Assembly (NCBI RefSeq): GCF_004331695.1
Contig: NZ_SJSL01000002.1
Coordinates: 620,001 to 684,000 of the forward strand
Length of the DNA stretch: 64,000 nucleotides
DNA from: Pedobacter psychroterrae
Lineage (GTDB): Bacteria; Bacteroidota; Bacteroidia; Sphingobacteriales; Sphingobacteriaceae
Direction of reading: 5' to 3'
Shown: positions 8,143-17,802 of the stretch, piece after piece
Position numbering within the stretch: the first letter of the stretch is position 1
Layout: each line of letters begins with the position of its first letter
Position numbers and translations under genes: made by a program
Notes under the pieces: generated by a model
Told to the model about the DNA's origin: nothing
The model's database searches: none
What the model saw: the letters and a program-made list of their open reading frames with translations, nothing else

Positions 8143-8467
8143 TCTATTTTTAGCTGATTTTCAAATCGTTGCATAGTGCAAATGGAGACCGATTTTTGGT
8201 TCGAGCCCAGTGTCCGCACCCTAACGGTGCAAACGTTAATCAACTTCTGAAAGTGAAGTATAACCTGTTGCTTTTAAATTGTTTATGATTTAAGCTGTGA
8301 GTTTTTTTGGTTCGATGTCTATAATTTTTCTGTATTGTAGATTTCTTGTGATCCAATTTAGAAAAAATAATTTACTAGGGATGTTTTGATGGACTCAATG
8401 TGGCCCGCTACAGTAATTTTAATTTTTAAATAATATAACCTATCTTCAAGGGTTACTAAAACCAAAA
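8143..8467. other. Gene-free leader upstream of the kinase, with a tRNA-T-arm-like segment
   Basis: No convincing coding frame is visible here. Around 8197-8220 the sequence GGTTCGAGCCCAGTGTCCGC looks like the T-arm and 3' acceptor strand of a tRNA, but no cloverleaf precedes it and no proper CCA end follows, so it is not an intact tRNA. It could be a fragment left by tRNA-targeted integration. The A/T-rich stretch 8400-8460 probably contains the kinase promoter. Confidence 0.4.
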
Positions 8468-11400
8468 ATGATTAATATAAGAACAAGCCAAAATCGATTT
8501 GTTTTCTTTGCAGCTACCCTTGTGATAGGCATCGGTGTTTTAGTTATGATTGGCTGGTTTGCCCATATACCCATTTTAACAAGTTTTATCAATGGGTATG
8601 CCACAATGAAAATAAATACGGCATTTGGTCTAATTTTACTCGGCTCAGCCTTATTAATTCAAATTGTTCTTCAAAACAAGAAATGGCTATTTTTAGCTAG
8701 AATATTTTCTTTACTAACCATAGCGTTAGGTACTTTAACGTTAGCGCAAGATATTTTCAATATAAACCTGAAGTTAGATGAGATTTTTACTTCAGACTTT
8801 GATGCAACACTAAAAGGTAATCCCAACCCTGGGCGCATGTCGCCCATAGCGGCTATCTGTTTCGTTGCAATGGGAACATTTCTACTAGCTCATCTGTCCC
8901 AGAAAATTATATATAGATTAATCGCACAATGGTCAACACACCTTGTGACCTTCTTCACATTCCTTGCAATAGTTGGCTATTTATTTAATGTTCCGGTCTT
9001 TTATAAACTGTCATTTCTAACGTCAATGGCAGTTCATACTTCACTTTGTTTGTTTGTCCTCTCTATCTCCGCCTCTTTAATTCATCCGTCATTGGGTATA
9101 AGCGGAATTTTTACAGGTACTCGGCTCGGCAATGTTATGGCAAGGAAACTATTCATGCAAATGACGATCGCCGTTCTAATTCTCACTTTTTTAAGAATAG
9201 AATCCGATCGACTTAAATTGGTTAGTGTAGAATTTGGCATTGTGTTATTTGCCATATCCTTTATTATGGTTTCACTATTCTTGATATGGCGAACAGCAGA
9301 GGCCATGAACAAAAGTGACTTAAAAAAATCAAAAGCTGAATTCAACTTTGCCCAGATTAAAGCTTTTTTGAATTCTACGCCAGATCCAATTTTAATCCTC
9401 AATTCGTCTGGAATCATACAATTAGTTAATGATCGTACAGAAATGGTTTTCGGCTATTCAAAAGACGAACTTATTGGTAGAAACATTAACATCTTAGTGC
9501 CTGAACGATTTAGGAATAGTCAATCAATGACCAAACTACTTGATTCGGTAATTGATGAAAGCGAACTTTTTGCCTTGTCTAAGGATGGATTAGAAATACC
9601 AGTTGAAGTAAACCTTAGTCCATTTGAAGCTAACGAACTAGACTTTATATCAGCCTCCATCAGAGATGTATCAGAGCGCAGAAAAATAATGTCTGCACTA
9701 AAGACCAGCGAGAAGCGAAATAGAATATTCATTGAACAATCACCAAATGCGATTGCAATGTACGATGCGGATATGCAGCTAATGGCAGCCTCCAAGAAAT
9801 GGATTACTGACTATCAAATTGAAGATAGAGAAATTATTGGCCGTACCCATTACGAAATATTCCCAGAAATTGGAGAAGATTGGAAGAAAATCCATAATGA
9901 TTGCTTGAAGGGAGCTATACACACTTGTGATGAGGCGGAATTTGAAAGAGAAGATGGGTCGACACAGTGGATTACCTGGGATGTAAGACCTTGGTATGCA
10001 TCTGAAGACCATATTGGAGGTATCATTATGTACACTGCTGATATCACAGTTTCGAAACAAAAAGATGCTGAACGAAGGAAAATTGAAAACATCCTCGAAA
10101 GAAGTAATCAGGTTGCAAAGATAGCCCACTGGGAGATTGATGCCAAAACTGGAAAAGTTTCTTGGAGCAAGCTTGCAAATGAAATTTATGAGTTACCCGA
10201 TAATTATCAGCCCGATAGGGAGTCTATTCTTAAGTTTTATAAAAAAGGCCCAAACTTAGACAAATTATTACTGGCAGTAGAAGAAAGTAAGAAGAAGGGT
10301 AAATCTTACGATTTAGAGGTAGAGCTCGTAACGGCAAAAGGGAATAACAAATGGATCCGTATTATTGGTGATGCCGAATTCAAAAAAGGATTTTGCATCA
10401 GACGGTTAGGTATTTTTCAAGATATCACGAAGACGAAAAAGATTGAGGAAGATATTATCCGAATAAATGAAGAGTTGAATGTAGTTCTCAATTCTGGTCA
10501 CGTTTCCATTATTGGCACCGACCCGAATGGAGTAATTACCCATTTCAGTAGTGGTGCAGAAAAATTGCTATTGTATCAAAAGTCTGAAATGGTTGGTATT
10601 CAATCCCCAGAAATTCTTCATCTTCAAACGGAGGTTGAATTAAGGGGAAGCGAACTAAGTACACATTACGGAAGAGAAATTAGCGGCTTCGATGTTTTTA
10701 CCGAACCCGTACGAACAGGGAGCTTTGACTCCCATGAGTGGAGTTACGTACGAAAAGATGGGACGATCTTTCCTGTGCAATTAGTTGTTACTGCACTAAG
10801 AAATGGTAATGGTGAAATCTATGGATTTTTGGGGGTCGCCACAGACATTAGTGATATTAAGAAGGCAGAAAAAGAATTAGTACAATTAATGGAAATAACT
10901 AACGGTCAGAATGAACGATTAAAAAACTTTGCCCACATCGTATCCCATAACCTAAGATCGCATGCCGGCAATTTTGCAATGATGCTTGATTTGTTAGCAC
11001 AAGAGGAACCGGAAATTGCGGAGCATGAATATATCAAACTTGTAAAAAAAGCCTCAGACAACCTCACAGAAACAATTGCAAATTTAAATGAGGTGGTGCT
11101 GATGAATACTGCAGTAGAACAAAACCTAGTTCCGATCGAACTAAAGCACGCCGTATCCGCTGCCATTCAAAATGTGAGCATCTTAATCAAAGATGCTGAA
11201 ATTACAATCACCAATGATGTTGAAGATGAGGTAAAGGTTTTGGGAGTTTCTGCATATATTGACAGTATCGTACTGAACTTTATTACCAATGGCATCAAGT
11301 ATAGAGCTCTTGATAGGCCTGGAATAATCAAATTATCCTCGCACAAAGAGAATAATTGGGTGGTACTTACAGTAGAAGATAATGGGGTAGGTATTGACCT

Positions 11401-11584
11401 CATAAAGCATGGAGCAAAATTATTTGGGATGTACAAAACCTTCCATCCAAACCCAGATGCTAGGGGAATAGGCCTTTTTATTACAAAAAACCAAGTAGAA
11501 GCATTGGGGGGAAAAATAGATGTTAGCAGTGTTGTGAATGAGGGAACCATATTTAAAATATTTTTAAAACATGAAAAAAGTTGA
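8468..11584 (+). CDS. Multi-PAS membrane sensor histidine kinase
   Basis: The 1038-residue protein starts with a hydrophobic sensor of about eight transmembrane helices (residues about 10-275). Four PAS-type domains follow (approximately 295-400, 425-535, 550-655 and 670-800). The dimerization helix carries the phospho-acceptor His827 in VSHNLRSHAGN. The C-terminal HATPase has an N-box (NFITNGIKYRA), a G1 box (VEDNGVGIDL) and a GIGLF G2 box. There is no receiver domain, and the receiver is supplied by the overlapping downstream gene. The ligand is unknown; the HNLR core is common in Bacteroidota kinases. The two-gene unit lies between two copies of an 84-bp repeat. Confidence 0.9.
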   Translation: MINIRTSQNRFVFFAATLVIGIGVLVMIGWFAHIPILTSFINGYATMKINTAFGLILLGSALLIQIVLQNKKWLFLARIFSLLTIALGTLTLAQDIFNINLKLDEIFTSDFDATLKGNPNPGRMSPIAAICFVAMGTFLLAHLSQKIIYRLIAQWSTHLVTFFTFLAIVGYLFNVPVFYKLSFLTSMAVHTSLCLFVLSISASLIHPSLGISGIFTGTRLGNVMARKLFMQMTIAVLILTFLRIESDRLKLVSVEFGIVLFAISFIMVSLFLIWRTAEAMNKSDLKKSKAEFNFAQIKAFLNSTPDPILILNSSGIIQLVNDRTEMVFGYSKDELIGRNINILVPERFRNSQSMTKLLDSVIDESELFALSKDGLEIPVEVNLSPFEANELDFISASIRDVSERRKIMSALKTSEKRNRIFIEQSPNAIAMYDADMQLMAASKKWITDYQIEDREIIGRTHYEIFPEIGEDWKKIHNDCLKGAIHTCDEAEFEREDGSTQWITWDVRPWYASEDHIGGIIMYTADITVSKQKDAERRKIENILERSNQVAKIAHWEIDAKTGKVSWSKLANEIYELPDNYQPDRESILKFYKKGPNLDKLLLAVEESKKKGKSYDLEVELVTAKGNNKWIRIIGDAEFKKGFCIRRLGIFQDITKTKKIEEDIIRINEELNVVLNSGHVSIIGTDPNGVITHFSSGAEKLLLYQKSEMVGIQSPEILHLQTEVELRGSELSTHYGREISGFDVFTEPVRTGSFDSHEWSYVRKDGTIFPVQLVVTALRNGNGEIYGFLGVATDISDIKKAEKELVQLMEITNGQNERLKNFAHIVSHNLRSHAGNFAMMLDLLAQEEPEIAEHEYIKLVKKASDNLTETIANLNEVVLMNTAVEQNLVPIELKHAVSAAIQNVSILIKDAEITITNDVEDEVKVLGVSAYIDSIVLNFITNGIKYRALDRPGIIKLSSHKENNWVVLTVEDNGVGIDLIKHGAKLFGMYKTFHPNPDARGIGLFITKNQVEALGGKIDVSSVVNEGTIFKIFLKHEKS

Positions 11585-11963
11585 AATTGCCTGTATCATA
11601 GATGATGATCCAATATATATATTCGGTACACGAAGAATAATGGAACTATCTAATTTTTGTGAAACCTTTATGATTTTTCATAATGGCAAAGAAGCATTAG
11701 ACCGATTAACCGCCATCATCTCGATCGGCGAAAAGCTCCCAGATATTATCTTGCTCGACCTTAATATGCCTATTATGGATGGCTGGGAATTTCTGGACGA
11801 ATTCACTAAAGTTCCATCTAAAAAGGAAATTCTAATTTATATTGTAACTTCATCTATCGATCCTGCAGATATTGAGCGTGCCAAAAAATACGATGATATT
11901 AACAATTATTTAGTTAAGCCAATAACAATGGCAACATTGAAAGAGCTCTTTAATGGATTTTGA
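11571..11963 (+). CDS. Single-domain response regulator (CheY-like)
   Basis: The 130-residue protein is one receiver domain: acidic triad DDD at 11-13, phospho-acceptor Asp63 in LLDLNMPIMDG and the conserved Lys116 in LVKPI. It has no output domain, so it must act by protein contact or phosphotransfer. Its ATG lies 14 bp inside the end of the kinase gene, a strong sign of translational coupling. The kinase is the obvious phosphodonor. Such stand-alone receivers paired with PAS kinases are common in Bacteroidota (family knowledge). Confidence 0.9.
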   Translation: MKKVEIACIIDDDPIYIFGTRRIMELSNFCETFMIFHNGKEALDRLTAIISIGEKLPDIILLDLNMPIMDGWEFLDEFTKVPSKKEILIYIVTSSIDPADIERAKKYDDINNYLVKPITMATLKELFNGF

Positions 11964-12021
11964 AAGCTAACATTAACAGAATAGCTTTAAAACTTAATAA
12001 TGATTTTGTGCTATTGTTTTA

Positions 12022-12105
12022 TTATTCCAAATAATCTGCATCAATCTTTGAAATTCTAGTCAAATCATCAAGCAAATTTCTAGAAAAATACACAGTATCG
12101 TGAGC
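12022..12105. repeat. 84-bp imperfect direct repeat, copy B
   Basis: This is the partner of 8028-8111. The minus-strand reading ends in the same LLDDLTRISKID tail and stop codon, with changes confined mostly to the last few codons and third positions. An in-frame stop lies just before the conserved part, so this is a fragment, not a gene. It runs into a 30-bp segment (12102-12131) that recurs at 22960-22989. Confidence 0.8.
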
Positions 12106-12131
12106 TCACAATCAGTGAGTTAGCCCCACTC
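12102..12131. repeat. 30-bp dispersed repeat, copy 1
   Basis: This stretch matches 22960-22989 at 27 of 30 positions in direct orientation, beginning GAGCTCACAATCA. In both places it reads in one frame as ELTI-N/S-ELAPL. It contains the small inverted repeat CTCAC-AATCA-GTGAG. In the second copy the 3' half is also a hairpin arm, which is lost here. Confidence 0.65.
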
Positions 12132-12351
12132 CATGATGGATAGTAATGTACCCTAATCTAATACAATGTTGGTAGTTGATGCATTGATTAAAGCAAATAG
12201 AACATTCGACTTACTATTGTTTCCTAATAATGTACATACTTTTGGAGCATTCGATTTTTACATGACACGAAGAAGATGGGATTATTTTGTAACCAATCTG
12301 TTAAACGCTACGCCTCCTAAAGATTACCAAATGGGAGGTGCAAGGAATTAA
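12124..12351 (+). pseudogene. 3' remnant of an S9-family (DPP IV-like) peptidase gene
   Basis: The reading frame gives the C-terminal end of a prolyl-oligopeptidase-type serine peptidase: MMDSNVP around the catalytic-Asp loop, then MLVVDALIKANRTFDLLLFP, the His loop NNVHTFG and the tail RRRWDYFVTNLL. An in-frame TAA at 12154-12156 interrupts it where homologues have a short linker, and a TAG precedes it at 12121. All upstream parts, including the nucleophile Ser domain, are missing. The ATG at 12166 would start a 61-residue peptide but is internal to the family. It is a decayed gene end next to dispersed repeats, consistent with a rearrangement breakpoint. Confidence 0.75.
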
Positions 12352-12445
12352 CATAACTTGAATTTTAGCTGAGTTCCCCTGCATTCTAACTATTTTTTTG
12401 TAGATTTATTAATAATTTCATAAACTTAAATTTATACAAATCACC

Positions 12446-13045
12446 ATGACTGGTCAATTTCTTCAAAACGATCACGACCTGATGGTTCGCCTTAAATCAG
12501 GCGATAGGGAGGCTTTCGCTACTTTATATAAATTATATGCTGAACAAATTTTTAGACGTTTGATGCGCCTTGTTAAACAAGAGTCTATTGCTGAAGAACT
12601 GCTTCAAGATGTTTTTATGCGTATATGGGAGAATTTGGAAAACATCGATTTGGAAAAGCCATTCGGTGCTTACTTGTATCGAATAGCACAAAATCTGGTT
12701 ACAGATCTATTTCGCAGAGCAGCCTACGAAAAGCAATTGCTGGATTATCTTATCGCAGGGATGACGGAACTTTATAACCCTGTTGAGGAAAGCGAACATA
12801 AAGCGGAAGTCAAACATTTATTGCAGCAAGCTATCGATACATTGCCCACACAGCGAAGAAAAGTATATATACTTTGTAAATTAGAAGGCAAAAGCTATGT
12901 TGAAGTCAGCCAATTATTAGGTATTTCTGTTTCTACAATTAGTGATCATATTGTAAAAGCATCTAAAACTTTAAAAAATTATGCTACCAATCGAAAAATT
13001 TCTATTGTCTTAATAGCAACTTTGTTAGTCTTCGACCTGGTGTAA
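12446..13045 (+). CDS. ECF RNA polymerase sigma-70 factor, FecI-like
   Basis: The 199-residue protein has sigma region 2 (ESIAEELLQDVFMRIWENLE) and region 4 (LPTQRRKVYILCKLEGKSY, then the HTH GISVSTISDHIVKA). It ends with a hydrophobic tail, as many Bacteroidota FecI-type factors do. It is followed by the FecR anti-sigma gene and a SusC protein that has an STN domain, the standard trans-envelope signalling set: substrate binding at SusC releases this factor through FecR. Its target is most likely the SusC/SusD promoter downstream. Confidence 0.92.
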   Translation: MTGQFLQNDHDLMVRLKSGDREAFATLYKLYAEQIFRRLMRLVKQESIAEELLQDVFMRIWENLENIDLEKPFGAYLYRIAQNLVTDLFRRAAYEKQLLDYLIAGMTELYNPVEESEHKAEVKHLLQQAIDTLPTQRRKVYILCKLEGKSYVEVSQLLGISVSTISDHIVKASKTLKNYATNRKISIVLIATLLVFDLV

Positions 13046-13131
13046 TTCAAAAAGCGTATTTTTCATATTTATTTTTTTCAGAGCAGAGGTTGGATGGCAT
13101 CTCATTCGTATATAGTTAAAAGAGCCCAAGT

Positions 13132-14280
13132 ATGCCTGAATTGGATGTTATTAAAAAATTATTTGAACGCTTCGTGGCTGGCCACTGTACTCCAGCCGAG
13201 GTAAAGCAGTTGATGCAGTATTTTCATGCTGACGAAATTGGAGAACTCAATCAGCTGATCCTCGCTGAACTAGAAGGGCCAGAGGAAAGCATTAACGTAG
13301 ATTATCATGAAAATATTGACAGGGTTTATGGACGGATACAGATAGGCTTAAATCCAGAGAAAACCGCACGGAAATTGTGGTTTAGTATCGCAGCTGCATC
13401 AATCTTAATTTTAATCGGAGTAGGAACGTTTCTGAGCAGTCGTCCTTCCAAAAACAACCTATTATATACAGCCGATGTTAAACCTTATACCCAACAAACA
13501 ATATTAAAGACAGCTAGCGGCAAAAGTTTTGTTCTGAGTAATACAGGGAATGATACTACTCTCCAGCAAGGCAGTACCATGATACGTAAAATTGCTGGTC
13601 AGCAGCTGGCCTATAGCGTTTCTGGAAATACAACCGCCCCTCTTTATGATACCATTGAGGTGCCCGCAGGTGGTAGACCGCAAATGCTAATCTTGTCTGA
13701 TGGCAGTAAAATCCTGTTAAATACCTCCACTACTCTCCGTTTCCCGCAAAATCTACATAACGATAAAGGCAATGAGATCGAGTTAATTTCAGGCGAAATA
13801 TATTGTGACATCATACATAACCCCAAATCAACGTTAAAGATAATCACCCCGACGCAGATAACGGAGGAGATTGGTACAGTGTTTAACATCAGTGCATATG
13901 GTGACGAACCCATTAGCCAAACTACACTCATCAAAGGATCGATTAAGGTTAGTTCTGGCACTACCTCTAAAGTACTTCAGCCCAATGAAAAAGCTGTCAC
14001 TTTGAATAAGCAAATGAGCATACAGCAAGCTGATATAGAGGAGATTCTTGCGTGGAAAAATGGGTATTTCCGTTTTAATGGCGAAGATCTACCCAACATC
14101 ATGCGACAGCTATCTCGCTGGTACAATATTGAAGTTGCCTACACAGGAAGGATAACGAATAATGGATTTTACGGTAAAATTTCCCGCTCTAAAAATATAA
14201 GCGAAGTGCTTGCAATGCTCGAAAAAACAAAAACGGCGCATTTTAAAATACAAGGAAGGAGGATTACCGTTATGCCATAA
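13132..14280 (+). CDS. FecR-type anti-sigma factor
   Basis: The 382-residue protein has a cytoplasmic N-terminal region, one transmembrane helix (about residues 83-101, FSIAAASILILIGVGTFL), a periplasmic FecR domain (YDTIEVPAGGRPQMLILSDG to GTVFNISAY) and a C-terminal DUF4974-type domain (FRFNGEDLPNIMRQLSRWYN). The N-terminal part should hold the ECF sigma factor and the C-terminal part should contact the STN domain of the SusC transducer. The order sigma-FecR-SusC supports this. The start at 13132 gives a typical family length. Confidence 0.93.
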   Translation: MPELDVIKKLFERFVAGHCTPAEVKQLMQYFHADEIGELNQLILAELEGPEESINVDYHENIDRVYGRIQIGLNPEKTARKLWFSIAAASILILIGVGTFLSSRPSKNNLLYTADVKPYTQQTILKTASGKSFVLSNTGNDTTLQQGSTMIRKIAGQQLAYSVSGNTTAPLYDTIEVPAGGRPQMLILSDGSKILLNTSTTLRFPQNLHNDKGNEIELISGEIYCDIIHNPKSTLKIITPTQITEEIGTVFNISAYGDEPISQTTLIKGSIKVSSGTTSKVLQPNEKAVTLNKQMSIQQADIEEILAWKNGYFRFNGEDLPNIMRQLSRWYNIEVAYTGRITNNGFYGKISRSKNISEVLAMLEKTKTAHFKIQGRRITVMP

Positions 14281-14423
14281 ACGCTACTTTAACATTAAAA
14301 AAAGCCACTCCTGCATAGCTGGAATGACTTTAGAATGGATCAATAATTAACTTACTATTTGTCATCACGCTGGCCCCAGGGTCTTGGAAAACACAAGGCA
14401 AGCGCTAAATCCAAACTAAACAA

Positions 14424-17400
14424 ATGTACTATATTTATTTTAAAAAGATTGTACGTCCACATTCACGTGGCTGTATTCGCAAACTGTTGATGGTCATGAA
14501 AATAACCTTACTCATAATGATCACTGTTATGCTGCATGTTAGCGCAAAAACGCTTGCGCAAAAGGTCACTTTGTCTGTAAAGAACGCCAGACTAGTTGAT
14601 GTATTTAACCAGATCAACAACCAGACTGGCTATGATTTTCTCTTCACTACCGATATTCTTAAAGATGCAAAAACTGTTACCCTAACTGTTAAAAACAAAG
14701 AACTTAATACCGTTCTTCAACAAATATTCCTTGGTCAGGCACTAGAGTTTTCTATTGAAAACAAATCTGTCGTCATTTCCAAAAAACCTGTTGAACTGAT
14801 TGAAAAGCTAAAAAATGCCCTAAACCTTAACAGCATCGATGTGACAGGTATTGTGCTTGATGAGCAAGGTGCGCCGCTGTCTGGTGCTACTGCCACAGTA
14901 AAGAAGACTGGCAAAGCTATTATCACAGATGTTCAGGGCCAATTTACACTGAAAAATGTGTCTGAGGATGCCACAATAGTTATTTCCTTCACTGGGTATC
15001 AAAAACAAGAACTTCCCGCCGCACCTAGTATGGGAAAAATAAATATGGTTCTTGCCAATAATAAATTAGATGCGGTACAGGTGATTGCGTATGGAACAAC
15101 GACGCTGAGGTTGAGCACAGGAAATGTCGCTACTGTTTCAGCCGATGACATTGAGCGGCAACCCATAACTAATCCGTTACTGGCGCTTGAAGGAAGGGTG
15201 CCTGGCATTTTTGTGGCTCAAACAAGCGGTGTACCCGGTTCGCCCATTACCATACAGATACAGGGGGTAAACAGTATTGGCCAAGGTAATACCCCTTTGT
15301 ATGTGATAGATGGTGTGCCCTACAACTCCAAAGTGAATAGCCAGGGGTCTTTTGCCGGTGCCACTAACCCCTTAAATTATATCAATCCAATGGATATCCA
15401 AAGTATATCGGTATTGAAGGATGGTGAGGCGACATCAATCTATGGTTCAAGGGCCGCAAACGGAGCCATATTGATCACGACCAAAAAAGGCAAGGCCGGT
15501 CAAACACTTGTTGAATTTAATTTTCAGGACGGATTTTCTTGGAACAACCGTTTTATCCCAACTTTAAATACTCAGCAATATTTAGGTATGCGGGAACAAG
15601 CTTTACGAAATGACGGTCTGGTTCCCAGCGCCAATCCCAGCAATCCTGGTTATGCCCCTGACCTTACAATCTATGACCAAAATAGGTATACCAATTGGCA
15701 AAAAGTGCTGGCAGGAGGTATGGGCCAAAATATTAATACCTCTGGCACTATAAGCGGTGGTAGTGAAAGTACCCAATTCCTGGTAAGCGGAACGTATAAT
15801 AAAGTGACCAGCATTTATCCCGGTGATTTCAGCAATCAAAATGCTTCGGTACACATGAATATGAACAATACTTCACCTAATAAAAAACTAAAATCAAATT
15901 TCTCGGTGAACTTTCTTCATAACGACAATAGTTTGCCTGGAGTAGATCTTGTAAATCTTGCAATAAGATTACCCCCAAACGCTCCGGCGCTTTATAACCC
16001 AGATGGCAGCTTAAATTTTGCACCCAACTCGGCTGGGAACAGCACTTGGATTCCCTATTCTACTAATCCGCTTGCTTTTACCTTAGCAAATTACAATACA
16101 AAAACTAATAATTTGGTAGGTAGTGGATTTATCAGCTATAATATTATATCGGGTCTGGATGTCTCGGCTAATTTTGGTTACACCTATCAGCAGACATACG
16201 AAATGCAAAAAAACCCTTTATCATCACTTCCGCCAGAACAGCGGGCCTCTAGCCGAAGCTCAGCTACCTACATAAATAGCAACATTAATTCTTCAAACAT
16301 AGAACCGAAAATTAATTATAAACGAGTTTTGTTTGGGGGAACAATAAACGCTTTAGTTGGAACTACGTTTCAGCAAGAGAGTGGCTTGAATCAAAGCGTA
16401 ACCGGTGGAGGTTATGCCAGTGAGCGCAACCTAGCCGACCTTGGTTCTGCGGCAACCGTAGGAGCTAAGAGCTCCAAGGAATATTTATATAAATATGAAG
16501 GTATTTATGCTCGCGTAAATTATAACTGGGGCGATAAGTACTTAATGAATCTTTCGGTTCGCAGAGACGGCAGTAGCAGATTTGGTTCAGCCAACCAATT
16601 TCATAATTTTGCCTCAGCGGCGGCAGCCTGGATATTTTCAAAGGAAAAATTGATACAAGATAATTTTTCTTTTTTAAGTTTTGGAAAAATTAAAGCTAGT
16701 TATGGAACTACCGGAAATGATCAAATCGCAGATTATGCGACGTTGAGTGTATATAATCCAACGTCCTATCCTTATCAAGGCGTGACCGGACTGCTGCCTC
16801 AAAATTTATCAAATCCGTACTTGCAATGGGAACTAACTAAAAAAACAAATCTAGGTTTAGATTTGGGTCTTTTTAAAGACAGAATTCTCATTTCTGCAGA
16901 TTATTTTAAAAACGTCACCTCAAATCAGTTATTAGCTTATACTCAACCCGCTACCACCGGCTTCGGCAGCATAGCGGCTAACTTTCCGGCTGTTGTAAGG
17001 AATTCAGGATTGGAACTCACCCTAAGCACCAAAAATATTAAAACAAAAGATTTTAATTGGACTACATCATTTAATATCACTTTTGCTAAAAATAAACTTG
17101 TTGCTTTCCCTAACCTTTCAAGTAGTTCTTATAATTCTTCTCTCGTTGTTGGCGAATCTATAAATGTGAAAAAATTATACCATTATTTAGGTGTGGATCC
17201 CGCTACAGGTGGATATTTGTTTGAAGATAAAAACGGGCAACCGACTACGACTCCCAAATCCGGAACAGATAATTATGTGCTTAAAAATACCGACCCTGAA
17301 TTTTATGGAGGTTTCCAAAATAGCTTTACCTATAAAGGCTTTCAGCTAGACATCTCATTTAATTTTACAAAGCAAAATCAAAACGCTACTACTTTTGGTT

Positions 17401-17783
17401 ATGGTTTTGGACCGGGAACTAAAAGCTCCGGAAATCAACCTCTTTATGTACTGAATGCCTGGCAAAAACCTGGGGATGTTGTTACAACACCAAGATATAC
17501 CAACGGGTTCAATTTATTTGTTCCATTCCTGGCTGCCGGTAATTCTGATGCAAGCTATTCAAATGTTATTTATTGCCGACTGAATAACGCTTCACTTTCT
17601 TGGCAGGCACCAAAAACCTGGTCAGAGAAATTGAATTTTAAAGATATAAGGATTTTCGCACGCGGTCAGGAGCTGCTCACCTTTAGCAATTACAAAGGCT
17701 CTGATCCAGAAACCCGTGTAAGCGGTATTCCCGGAACTCCACCGCTAACGGTATTGGTGTTGGGTATAAAAGCAAGTTTATAA
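14424..17783 (+). CDS. SusC/RagA TonB-dependent transducer with STN domain
   Basis: The 1119-residue outer-membrane transporter has a long basic leader and signal peptide (cleavage near AKTLAQ, about residue 47). It then has an STN domain (about 48-118, VTLSVKNARLVDVFNQI), a carboxypeptidase-regulatory-like domain (about 137-215), a plug (QGVNSIGQGNTPLYVIDGVP, SIYGSRAANGAILITTK) and a large beta barrel. The STN domain is the part that signals to FecR, so the gene both imports and senses its substrate. It is paired with SusD 19 bp downstream. The ligand (glycan or peptide) cannot be told from sequence. Confidence 0.93.
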   Translation: MYYIYFKKIVRPHSRGCIRKLLMVMKITLLIMITVMLHVSAKTLAQKVTLSVKNARLVDVFNQINNQTGYDFLFTTDILKDAKTVTLTVKNKELNTVLQQIFLGQALEFSIENKSVVISKKPVELIEKLKNALNLNSIDVTGIVLDEQGAPLSGATATVKKTGKAIITDVQGQFTLKNVSEDATIVISFTGYQKQELPAAPSMGKINMVLANNKLDAVQVIAYGTTTLRLSTGNVATVSADDIERQPITNPLLALEGRVPGIFVAQTSGVPGSPITIQIQGVNSIGQGNTPLYVIDGVPYNSKVNSQGSFAGATNPLNYINPMDIQSISVLKDGEATSIYGSRAANGAILITTKKGKAGQTLVEFNFQDGFSWNNRFIPTLNTQQYLGMREQALRNDGLVPSANPSNPGYAPDLTIYDQNRYTNWQKVLAGGMGQNINTSGTISGGSESTQFLVSGTYNKVTSIYPGDFSNQNASVHMNMNNTSPNKKLKSNFSVNFLHNDNSLPGVDLVNLAIRLPPNAPALYNPDGSLNFAPNSAGNSTWIPYSTNPLAFTLANYNTKTNNLVGSGFISYNIISGLDVSANFGYTYQQTYEMQKNPLSSLPPEQRASSRSSATYINSNINSSNIEPKINYKRVLFGGTINALVGTTFQQESGLNQSVTGGGYASERNLADLGSAATVGAKSSKEYLYKYEGIYARVNYNWGDKYLMNLSVRRDGSSRFGSANQFHNFASAAAAWIFSKEKLIQDNFSFLSFGKIKASYGTTGNDQIADYATLSVYNPTSYPYQGVTGLLPQNLSNPYLQWELTKKTNLGLDLGLFKDRILISADYFKNVTSNQLLAYTQPATTGFGSIAANFPAVVRNSGLELTLSTKNIKTKDFNWTTSFNITFAKNKLVAFPNLSSSSYNSSLVVGESINVKKLYHYLGVDPATGGYLFEDKNGQPTTTPKSGTDNYVLKNTDPEFYGGFQNSFTYKGFQLDISFNFTKQNQNATTFGYGFGPGTKSSGNQPLYVLNAWQKPGDVVTTPRYTNGFNLFVPFLAAGNSDASYSNVIYCRLNNASLSWQAPKTWSEKLNFKDIRIFARGQELLTFSNYKGSDPETRVSGIPGTPPLTVLVLGIKASL

Positions 17784-17802
17784 TCATTTAACACAACGAA
17801 CA

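Noticed and set aside
8197-8225. Intact tRNA gene
   Set aside because: No D-arm, anticodon arm or matching 5' acceptor strand precedes the T-arm-like sequence.
12166-12351. 61-aa frame as an independent gene
   Set aside because: Its ATG is internal to the S9-peptidase C-terminal domain, whose homologous sequence continues upstream through a stop codon, so it is a gene remnant.
14287-14330. Terminator after the FecR gene
   Set aside because: The AAAGCCACTCC/GGAATGACTTT pairing has two mismatches and no T tract, so it is too weak to call.
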